This document shows positions 1 to 5,112 of a stretch of 5,112 bases of DNA, piece by piece. How positions within the stretch are numbered: the stretch's first letter is position 1; each line of letters starts with the position of its first letter. The position numbers were made by a program, and so were the translations under genes. The DNA is from Marinagarivorans sp. UBA5870 (GTDB lineage Bacteria > Pseudomonadota > Gammaproteobacteria > Pseudomonadales > Cellvibrionaceae), in the NCBI GenBank assembly GCA_002432555.1, contig DJFO01000278.1, positions 292 through 5,403 on the forward strand, written 5' to 3'. The notes under the pieces are model-generated. The model was not told where the DNA came from. It saw only the letters and a list, made by a program, of their open reading frames with translations, and did not search any database.

Positions 1-302
1 AGCTGCACCTGGAGCACGTCGTAGTTGATGCCCAGCACCCCCAGCAGGGAAGCTTTGGTCTGGGCTTCATCGACATTCCACAAGGCTTTGGACACTATAG
101 GGCTGAAGGTGCTGGCCGCGTTTTGAATCTCTTCCGTGAGTCGCCGCTTTTCGTTTTGATACTCGAGTGCTAGCTGGCCCACCGTCAGGAAAAGCGCAAG
201 ACTGAGGTAGATCGTCAAGACGACCCCAAGCAGATTTGCCGACAGGGACGCCGGGCGCGACCGAGCTGGCTTGAGTGGTTTTGAACGCGAAATGGCCGGC
301 AT
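1..302 (-). CDS. Membrane-anchored sensor protein, N-terminal fragment (output domain outside window)
   Basis: The minus strand is open from an ATG at 302 to the window edge, giving about 100 residues with no stop. A basic N-terminus (several Lys/Arg in residues 6-16) precedes one clear membrane helix at about residues 23-45. A periplasmic-type segment follows, with FSPIVSKALWNVDEAQ at residues 66-81. The 'aLWn.De.q....L.gl' pattern is typical of the start of periplasmic sensing domains in bacterial sensor kinases and GGDEF/EAL proteins (family knowledge). The output domain lies beyond the window, so kinase, cyclase or chemoreceptor cannot be distinguished. ATG 302 is the only ATG, GTG or TTG start in this frame back to the stop at 374. 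Its AAGG purine run abuts the ATG directly, so no well-spaced ribosome site is seen. It is divergent from the solute-binding protein gene at 473, which suggests a shared signal. Confidence 0.8.
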   Translation of the reverse strand, partial: MPAISRSKPLKPARSRPASLSANLLGVVLTIYLSLALFLTVGQLALEYQNEKRRLTEEIQNAASTFSPIVSKALWNVDEAQTKASLLGVLGINYDVLQVQ

Positions 303-374
303 CCTTTTTGATGGTTGGGTTGCGGCCCGCGCGTCCCCGGCGAAACCAGGGCTGGCTGCAATTGGGAGGGCTCA

Positions 375-386
375 CTGCCCCGGCAG
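375..386. promoter_or_regulatory. Short dyad, possible operator
   Basis: CTGCC-CC-GGCAG is a perfect 5-bp inverted repeat with a 2-bp centre. It lies about 28 bp upstream of the TATAAT box at 414, in the gap between the two divergent genes. This is a plausible place for a regulator to control either gene. Short GC-rich dyads also arise by chance, so the assignment is weak. Confidence 0.2.
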
Positions 387-413
387 GACTGCATTTTACT
401 CCAAGTTAATTTG

Positions 414-419
414 TATAAT
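414..419 (+). promoter_or_regulatory. Promoter -10 box for the solute-binding protein gene
   Basis: TATAAT is a perfect sigma-70 -10 hexamer in a locally AT-rich stretch (387-470) within otherwise GC-rich DNA. No good -35 is present at 16-18 bp: the nearest sequences, around 390-396 (TGCATT, GCATTT), match poorly. Transcription would start near 426, leaving a leader of about 47 nt before the ATG at 473. A poor -35 suggests that an activator may be needed, which is inference. Confidence 0.5.
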
Positions 420-472
420 CGTTGCCTTTTTATGTACAAACTTGCGCTTTTTTAACTTTGCTACGGAATCTC

Positions 473-1378
473 ATGATGATTCGCCTCATTTGTTGCACAT
501 TGGCCCTATGTTTGGTGGCGGGCCGAGTTGCCGGAGCCGCGGAGCTTCCCGTGCGTTACCCCGCCGTGCAGCACCCCTATTACGCGAAGCGCGATGTGTA
601 CTTTGTCCGTCTGCTGACCCTCGCCCTCGAGCGGTCGGGCGAACCCTATAGGCTCGAAGGCGTTGCCTTCTCCGAATACAGCGAAAAACGCAGCGTATTG
701 TTGTTGCAATCGGGCCAGTATGACGTGCATTGGTTAAACACGACGGCCGAGCGGGAACGGGAACTTTTACCGGTGCGCGTGCCCTTGTGCAAAGGCGTTA
801 TAGGTTGGCGGGCGCTGTTTATCCGGCCGCAGATGCAAAACGAATTTACCCGGGTGGCTTCCGCCGAGGACTTGAAATCCTTCATTTTTGCCCAGGGTCA
901 CGATTGGGCGGATGTGGACATTTTGTTAAAGAATGGCTTTTCGGTGGAAAGCGCTTCCAATTGGGCAGGGCTTTTCAAAATGGTAACCCTCAACCGCGCG
1001 CAGGCGTTTCCCCGCTCGATCTTCGAAATCGTCGCCGAACAAAAGGAGGATGTGGCCAAGGACCTGACGATCGAAAACCATCTCATTCTGCGTTATCCGG
1101 CGGCCTATTATTTTTTTGTTCCCAGGGACAACACGAGACTGCAGGCCGCGCTGGAGCGCGGCCTGCTGCGCAGCGTCGAAGACGGCAGCTTTGACCGCCT
1201 TTTTTTCGCAACCTTCGGTGAGCAGATGTCGCAGCTCAACCTGGAGCAGCGCAAAATTCTCGCCATTGACAACCCGGAGTTGCAGATCCCGCAGCAAAAA
1301 AACCTGTGGTTCAGTATCGAGTGGTATAAAAACGCCAAGGCGCAACTGGGGGACGGTCGAACCGCCGCACAAAATTAG
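473..1378 (+). CDS. Periplasmic solute-binding-like protein (transporter substrate-binding / PBPb type)
   Basis: This is a complete gene for 301 residues. Residues 1-23 form a signal peptide: MMIR, a hydrophobic core, then AGAA before ELPVRYP. No lipobox Cys is seen, so the mature protein should be free in the periplasm. The body follows a type 3 solute-binding (PBPb) layout: an N-lobe with YFVRLLTLALERSG (43-56), a Q-x-G-x-YDVHW stretch (79-87), the crossover KGVIGWRALFIR (107-118), and AQGHDWADVDILLKNGF (140-156). The C-lobe ends with YPAAYYFFVPRDN and the helix motif VEDGSFDRLFF. Lone members of this family, common in Gammaproteobacteria, often serve signalling rather than uptake (family knowledge). 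No permease or ATPase gene is adjacent here, which fits. The ligand cannot be told. The start is ATG 473 or 476, with GGA at 465-467 as a modest ribosome site. A TTG start at 422 would bury the signal peptide and is less likely. Confidence 0.82.
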   Translation: MMIRLICCTLALCLVAGRVAGAAELPVRYPAVQHPYYAKRDVYFVRLLTLALERSGEPYRLEGVAFSEYSEKRSVLLLQSGQYDVHWLNTTAERERELLPVRVPLCKGVIGWRALFIRPQMQNEFTRVASAEDLKSFIFAQGHDWADVDILLKNGFSVESASNWAGLFKMVTLNRAQAFPRSIFEIVAEQKEDVAKDLTIENHLILRYPAAYYFFVPRDNTRLQAALERGLLRSVEDGSFDRLFFATFGEQMSQLNLEQRKILAIDNPELQIPQQKNLWFSIEWYKNAKAQLGDGRTAAQN

Positions 1379-1383
1379 GGCGA

Positions 1384-1413
1384 TTGTCGGACGACGGATT
1401 TACAGTCTATGGT
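1384..1413 (+). promoter_or_regulatory. Candidate sigma-70 promoter before the papain-like gene
   Basis: TTGTCG (1384-1389) and TATGGT (1408-1413) are each 4 of 6 matches to the -35 and -10 consensus, separated by 18 bp. They lie in the 124-bp gap after the solute-binding protein gene and could drive the gene at 1503 on its own. No terminator separates the two genes, so readthrough from the upstream promoter is also possible. Confidence 0.28.
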
Positions 1414-1490
1414 GCGTTGCGTAACATGGGTCCATGGATACACCGGGAGGCGACCCGGCGGGAGAAGGCAGAATAACAAACCGAAATCAA

Positions 1491-1496
1491 AAGGAG
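1491..1496 (+). promoter_or_regulatory. Strong ribosome binding site deciding the start at 1503
   Basis: AAGGAG lies six bases before ATG 1503, in an A-rich context. It is the best Shine-Dalgarno match in the window and fixes the start of the 191-residue protein. The in-frame ATG at 1434 has no comparable site. Confidence 0.85.
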
Positions 1497-1502
1497 TTTT
1501 AT

Positions 1503-2078
1503 ATGGGAGATTTAAAAATTGTCGGGCTGCGCGTGCATGTTTATCTGTGGACCGGCGGTGATGTTGGGCATATTTCAATCAGTATCGGCCACAGGCCCTA
1601 TGTTTCCTTCGTGCCGGACAAAACGGATAAGGCGGGCACCCGGCGGTTGATGGATCGCCAGGGTAAACCAGCCAGTCGCACCGACGTTCCGGGCAAGGAG
1701 GGCGTTAGCCTTGCGGCCTACAAGCATACGGGCAAACTCATACCCAACCTGGCGGAAGATATCAAACTGCACGGCGATACGTCGCAGCGTCTCACCTTCA
1801 CCATCCCCAATCGGGAACTCTCCACCGACGCGCTCAATAAACCCATTCGCGCCACCTATCAATTGTTCGATGCCGTCAAGGATGATCAGTCGCACAACAA
1901 TTGCGTCAACTACGTACGCCAGGAGTTGTTTCTTTTCCTTGGTGACTCGGACAGGGCGCTGGAACTCAAGCGCAAACTGGTTCATATTCACAAGCCCCAG
2001 GACTTCTTCAATTCGCTCAAATCCCGCGGTGTGTTATTGGAAATGGGCGCTGACCCGGATAAAGTCGTCCACGCTTGA
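1503..2078 (+). CDS. Putative permuted papain-like (NlpC/P60- or LRAT-like fold) protein, function unknown
   Basis: This is a complete 191-residue gene with a strong ribosome site. No signal peptide or membrane helix is seen, so it is cytoplasmic unless exported by a dedicated system. The N-terminus reads VHVYLWTGGDVGHISISIG (residues 11-29), then YVSFVP (33-38). Near the middle is SHNNCVNYVRQELFLFLG (130-147). A Gly-His-x-Ser strand early and an Asn-Cys at the head of a helix later (H23 and C134) is the His-before-Cys order of circularly permuted papain-like domains, which include LRAT, YiiX-like and permuted NlpC/P60 proteins. Family members act as amidases, peptidases or acyltransferases, and some are toxins or type VI secretion effectors (family knowledge). 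Assigning the fold from these two motifs is inference. No obvious immunity-like gene or secretion gene is adjacent. It could equally be a conserved hypothetical with a housekeeping hydrolase role. Confidence 0.68.
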   Translation: MGDLKIVGLRVHVYLWTGGDVGHISISIGHRPYVSFVPDKTDKAGTRRLMDRQGKPASRTDVPGKEGVSLAAYKHTGKLIPNLAEDIKLHGDTSQRLTFTIPNRELSTDALNKPIRATYQLFDAVKDDQSHNNCVNYVRQELFLFLGDSDRALELKRKLVHIHKPQDFFNSLKSRGVLLEMGADPDKVVHA

Positions 2079-2097
2079 CCCGCTCCCGGTGCGGCAC

Positions 2098-2127
2098 GCC
2101 CCTCTCTCCTCGTGCGGGAGTAGGGGC
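2098..2127. repeat. REP-like imperfect hairpin, possible transcript end
   Basis: GCCCCTCTCTC (2098-2108) pairs with GGGAG-T-AGGGGC (2116-2127), an 11-bp stem with one bulged T, one G-U pair and a 7-base loop. An alternative fold pairs CTCCC (2083-2087) with GGGAG (2116-2120) and GCACG (2094-2098) with CGTGC (2111-2115). It starts 20 bp after the stop codon of the papain-like gene. No T-run follows, so it is not a classical intrinsic terminator. Its CCTCTCC...CGTGCGGGAG core resembles dispersed intergenic palindromes seen in many proteobacterial genomes. It may stabilise the 3' end of the mRNA. Confidence 0.55.
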
Positions 2128-2135
2128 AAGTGAAC

Positions 2136-2230
2136 GCATTAGAACGCGCTAAACCGCAAACAAACCCTGCATCCTGTGAAAACCTTCGCATTGATGAAAA
2201 AGCCCCGCATCAGGTGAAACAGCCCTGCAA
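2136..2230. repeat. Degenerate ~20-bp tandem repeat in the intergenic gap
   Basis: Anchors GCAT or GCAA occur at 2136, 2156, 2169, 2188, 2207 and 2227, mostly 19-20 bp apart with one 13-bp step. The three best units, at 2169, 2188 and 2207, share GCAT, then TGAAA seven or eight bases later, then a CC-rich end. The units are imperfect. No gene in either strand explains the pattern. It could be a decayed tandem array, phased protein-binding sites (two helical turns), or chance in a biased stretch. Confidence 0.4.
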
Positions 2231-2311
2231 TACAGCCGCCCTGGCGGAGCCAGGCGCTCGGAAATTGAGTTGATCGGTGGCGCGGCGGCGGGTCTCGGCG
2301 TCGTCCTGGAC

Positions 2312-2317
2312 TATGAT
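2312..2317 (+). promoter_or_regulatory. Weak candidate -10 box for the histidine kinase gene
   Basis: TATGAT is a 5 of 6 match to the sigma-70 -10 hexamer, 32 bp before ATG 2350. The sequence 17-18 bp upstream is GC-rich and shows no recognisable -35. The gene must start transcription in or upstream of this gap, but this site is only a candidate. Confidence 0.22.
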
Positions 2318-2349
2318 TAGGGATATCCGGACCAGGTAATTCATTCACC

Positions 2350-5112
2350 ATGCAACTGCGTATCACCATACCGGCGTTAACCGGCACGCTGCTCCTTGCC
2401 CTGGGGCTGTCCGTCATTGGCGGTTGGCTTGTCCGTTATGCTCCGGCGGTACAACTTGCGCCGAATATGATCGCCATGGTCCTCAATACCGCGTTGTGTT
2501 TCAGCGCGCTCGGTTTGTATTTTCTCACCTCGACCACGCGTCCCAAATCCGCGCACAGCGCCATCGGGTGGTTTTTGGTTTTGCTGCCTGCCGGTGTGCT
2601 TCTGGAATATCTCAGCGGAGTGGATATGGGGCTGGACGCCAACCGCCTGCACGCGTGGCTGTCGGATGGCAATCCTCGCCCCGGCAAAATGGCTCCCAAC
2701 ACCGCCATCTGCTTTTTACTGGCTGGCCTCGTGATACTTTCGGCGCGGCGGGTGACCTCCCGCGAATGCGCGTTGTTTATCCAACTGGCGACTTTTGCCA
2801 TTTTGTTTTTTGGCTTAGCGGGACTCGTGGGGTATCTGTTGGAGCTGAACTTGCTTTACGGCATTCGCGCCACGCGCATGGCGGTGCCCACCGCCTCCGG
2901 TATGGTGGTGCTGGCGCTCGGCCTGTGGCACTCGTGGAGTCGGTCCGATTGGTTCAGGACCCACCGCTACTTCAGCGATGGAGACAAGATCGTCCTGGTC
3001 GGCACTTCCCTGCTGATCGTCGCCGCGCTCACTGTCGGCATTGCGGGATTTTCCCTGCAGCAGTCCACGTTTCAAAAAGTGGTGGCCGACAGCCTTAAAT
3101 TGGCGGTAAAAGACCAGAGTGCAATTTTTCAATTGGAAATCAACCAGGCGCTGGCCCGGGCTCGACTCAACGCGGGCCGGCCGCTCTTGATTCGCAATAC
3201 CCGCACGCTGGCGGCTGATCCGGACGATGGCGCGGCTAGGCAGGAGTTGGAGGCGGTCGCCCAGGCGATCATGATGGCCGATATCACCGGTTTGCTGGTT
3301 CGCGATAATGAGGGTCGGGTATTGATCGACCTGGGCAGCTGGGTAAAAAACCCGGATATTAAAGTTCCCCTGGGGCTGGACACGCCCGCCACGCTCAGTT
3401 GGAGTGGCGACTATTACCTGAAACTGCAACTGCCCATTCTGCACGAGGGGAAGGTGATCGGCACCATGACTTCGGAAGAAAGTCTGTCGGGCATCATCCA
3501 TCAGCTCGTGCCTGTCGAGACCCTGGGTGCGACGGGAGAAATCCGCATCTGTCATGCCCGCGTCGATCACCTGCTGTGTTTTCCCGACCGCTTCCACTCG
3601 CAGGTTTACCGGGCCGAGCTGACGGGCGCCGCTGGCCGAACGGCGTTTTTGTCGCTCGCCGGCCGCGCTGAGGCCGGCATTTACAAAGGGCGGGATTTTG
3701 CCGGTGTGGAGGTGGTGGCCGCCTACGGTGCTTTATCCTCGACGGGACTGGGCCTGATCATCAAAAAGGACACTCAGGAAATGCTCCAGCCCCTGCGCGA
3801 ACAGTTCAAGTGGAGCATTCCGCTGCTGGTCGTGCTGGCAGGTGTCGGTGCCTTGGTATTGCGGTTGCAGATCCGCCCCTTGGCGACCCGCTTGAGCAAA
3901 TCCGAGGCGGATGCCGTGGAAAAAGAAATGCGCATGCGCTCGATCATGGACAACGTCGGGGAGGGCATCATCACCCTGAACGATCAGGGCAACATCGAAT
4001 CCTTCAATGCCGCCGCCTGCACCATTTTCGGCTACAGTGCCGAGGAAATCGTCGGGCGCAATATCAAACTTCTCATGCCCGCCGGCATGCACAGCGCGCA
4101 CGACGCCGGAATGCAGCGCTTTATGGCCGGCGGCGCGCCGCGGGTGGTTGGCAAAAAAGGCGTGGAGCTGCCGGGGATCCGGCGGGATGGCAGCACATTT
4201 CAGTTGGAACTGACCATCAACGCCATGCAGGTAGAGGGCAAGTGGATTTTTATCGGCATCACGCGCGATATCACCGAACGTAAACAAGCGGAATATAAAC
4301 TGCGTTACGCCAAGCAGCAGGCGGAAATCGGCAACAAGGCGAAAAGCGATTTTGTGGCCAATATGAGCCATGAAATTCGCACGCCGCTCAACGCAGTTCT
4401 CGGCACCGCGCAATTGTTGCGCAAGACGGACCTGTCCTCCGAGCAGAAAAACTACCTGGAGATGATCAGCCTTTCCGGTAAATCCCTGCTGCGGTTGCTG
4501 AACGACATTCTCGATTTTTCCAAAATTGAAGCGGGGCGTATGGAACTGTCCTCAACTCGGTTCCGGCTCGATGAAGTGTTGCATGCGGTTGCCGCCATAA
4601 TGGCGGCCACGGCCGGCAGTAAAAATTTGGATCTGATCATAGACGTGCGACCGGATGTGCCCAACCTTCTCGAAGGCGACGGCCACCGGCTGGAACAGAT
4701 CCTGGTGAACCTGGCCGGTAACGCGGTCAAGTTCACCGAGACTGGTGAGGTCGCGATTACTGTTACCTGCATCCTCCAAGAAGCGGACAAATGTCATTTG
4801 CGATTTCAGGTTCGCGACACGGGCATCGGCATGACCCAGGCGCAGCTCGACCGGTTGTTCTCCCCCTTTACCCAGGCGGATTCCTCCATGACGCGCAAAT
4901 TCGGCGGCACCGGCCTGGGATTGACCATAGCGCGGCGGCTGGCGGAATTAATGGGCGGCAGCATAGGCGTGCGCAGCACGCCGCAGAGCGGCAGCGAGTT
5001 TTCTCTGAATATCGCGCTCGGGCGGGTGACGGCGGACAAGCGCGCGCTGGTCCAGGCCCCGGAGCGCCGGCCGCCCGAGCAGCGGCTCCCGGATCGCCGG
5101 CCGCCGGATCGC
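2350..5112 (+). CDS. Multi-pass membrane sensor histidine kinase (7TM-like, Cache-like, PAS, HisKA, HATPase_c), C-terminus cut
   Basis: The frame is open for 921 codons to the window edge. Residues 1-195 hold about six membrane helices and a seventh spans roughly 214-236. A periplasmic region at about 237-487 resembles a double Cache sensor, with AYGALSSTGLGLIIKKD near its end. An eighth helix (488-508) and a short HAMP-like linker lead to a PAS domain (about 530-650) ending in DITERKQAE. HisKA carries the phospho-accepting His674 in MSHEIRTPLN. HATPase_c shows the N box (Asn791 in LVNLAGNAVKFT), G1 (Asp823 in DTGIGM), the F-box region FSPFTQAD and G2 GGTGLGL (852-858), so the kinase core looks intact. 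A Pro/Arg-rich linker starts near 890; a receiver domain may follow, making it hybrid (inference). ATG 2350 fits the first helix, but its ribosome site is weak (AGG about 13 bases upstream). The ligand and partner regulator are unknown. Confidence 0.93.
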   Translation, partial: MQLRITIPALTGTLLLALGLSVIGGWLVRYAPAVQLAPNMIAMVLNTALCFSALGLYFLTSTTRPKSAHSAIGWFLVLLPAGVLLEYLSGVDMGLDANRLHAWLSDGNPRPGKMAPNTAICFLLAGLVILSARRVTSRECALFIQLATFAILFFGLAGLVGYLLELNLLYGIRATRMAVPTASGMVVLALGLWHSWSRSDWFRTHRYFSDGDKIVLVGTSLLIVAALTVGIAGFSLQQSTFQKVVADSLKLAVKDQSAIFQLEINQALARARLNAGRPLLIRNTRTLAADPDDGAARQELEAVAQAIMMADITGLLVRDNEGRVLIDLGSWVKNPDIKVPLGLDTPATLSWSGDYYLKLQLPILHEGKVIGTMTSEESLSGIIHQLVPVETLGATGEIRICHARVDHLLCFPDRFHSQVYRAELTGAAGRTAFLSLAGRAEAGIYKGRDFAGVEVVAAYGALSSTGLGLIIKKDTQEMLQPLREQFKWSIPLLVVLAGVGALVLRLQIRPLATRLSKSEADAVEKEMRMRSIMDNVGEGIITLNDQGNIESFNAAACTIFGYSAEEIVGRNIKLLMPAGMHSAHDAGMQRFMAGGAPRVVGKKGVELPGIRRDGSTFQLELTINAMQVEGKWIFIGITRDITERKQAEYKLRYAKQQAEIGNKAKSDFVANMSHEIRTPLNAVLGTAQLLRKTDLSSEQKNYLEMISLSGKSLLRLLNDILDFSKIEAGRMELSSTRFRLDEVLHAVAAIMAATAGSKNLDLIIDVRPDVPNLLEGDGHRLEQILVNLAGNAVKFTETGEVAITVTCILQEADKCHLRFQVRDTGIGMTQAQLDRLFSPFTQADSSMTRKFGGTGLGLTIARRLAELMGGSIGVRSTPQSGSEFSLNIALGRVTADKRALVQAPERRPPEQRLPDRRPPDR
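5050..5112 (+). repeat. 15-nt in-frame tandem repeat encoding a Pro/Arg-rich linker
   Basis: From 5050 the sequence falls into 15-nt units that keep the reading frame. They encode VQAPE, RRPPE, QRLPD, RRPPD and then R at the edge. The units at 5065 and 5095 share CGCCGGCCGCC exactly, and CCGGAT recurs at 5089 and 5104. The array lies just after the ATPase domain, where a flexible linker to a receiver domain is expected. It continues past the window, so copy number is unknown. Confidence 0.65.

Noticed and set aside
422..472. N-terminal extension of the solute-binding protein from a TTG at 422
   Set aside because: It would place 17 residues before a good signal peptide and has no ribosome site. 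It also overlaps the expected start of transcription near 426.
1443..1458. Hairpin CCGGG-AGGCGA-CCCGG as a terminator after the solute-binding protein gene
   Set aside because: The stem is only 5 bp, it lies 65 bp after the stop, and no T-run follows.
1434..1502. Upstream in-frame ATG at 1434 for the papain-like protein
   Set aside because: The strong AAGGAG at 1491-1496 points to ATG 1503. The extra 23 residues are Gly/Pro/Asn-rich and look like translated leader, not a signal peptide.
2139..2417. 92-residue minus-strand open frame across the intergenic gap
   Set aside because: It runs over the degenerate repeats and into the kinase start, has no ribosome site and resembles no protein I know.
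2424..3098. 224-residue open frame on the plus strand
   Set aside because: It overlaps the kinase membrane helices in another frame and is Arg/His/Cys-rich without any domain pattern.
2815..3597. 260-residue open frame on the minus strand
   Set aside because: It is antisense to the membrane and periplasmic part of the kinase, has low-complexity Gln/His/Arg-rich composition and shows no recognisable domain.
3733..4413. 226-residue open frame on the minus strand
   Set aside because: It lies fully opposite the PAS/HisKA part of the kinase, whose conserved motifs prove the plus-strand frame. Its composition is typical of antisense shadow in GC-rich DNA.
1..5112. CRISPR array, tRNA, rRNA or insertion sequence
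   Set aside because: No array of identical spaced repeats, no tRNA or rRNA signature, and no transposase frame or terminal inverted repeats were seen on either strand.

Overview
The window holds two partial and two complete genes, most of them concerned with sensing. GC content is fairly high (my impression, high fifties percent) and coding density is good. The types of sensor protein, the solute-binding protein family and a REP-like hairpin all suggest a free-living Gammaproteobacterium. I cannot name a genus from the sequence alone.

Layout: (1) At the left edge, on the minus strand, lies the N-terminus of a membrane sensor (302 to 1, cut by the window). It has one membrane helix followed by a periplasmic stretch with the ALWNVDE signature. 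(2) A 170-bp divergent control region (303-472) carries a perfect TATAAT box and a small dyad. (3) On the plus strand, 473-1378 encodes an exported periplasmic solute-binding-like protein with no ABC transporter genes beside it. (4) 1503-2078 encodes a 191-residue protein without signal peptide. Its GH...NNC residues are laid out as in circularly permuted papain/NlpC-P60-like proteins. (5) The 271-bp gap 2079-2349 holds a long imperfect hairpin and a degenerate ~20-bp tandem repeat. (6) From 2350 to the right edge runs a large sensor histidine kinase: about seven N-terminal membrane helices, a ~250-residue periplasmic Cache-like domain, an eighth helix, PAS, HisKA and HATPase_c. The window ends inside a Pro/Arg-rich linker built from a 15-nt tandem repeat. 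A receiver domain may follow, which would make it a hybrid kinase, but that part is not visible.

How they may work together: the solute-binding protein and the divergent sensor look like a ligand-capture and signalling pair sharing one control region (inference). The histidine kinase is a separate sensor with its own periplasmic domain and a PAS domain that keeps the His-Asp pair found in FixL-type PAS. The permuted papain-like protein is the least explained gene. Nothing here proves a new system. The best leads are that protein, the divergent sensor/binding-protein pair, and the unusual repeats in the intergenic gap and at the kinase linker.
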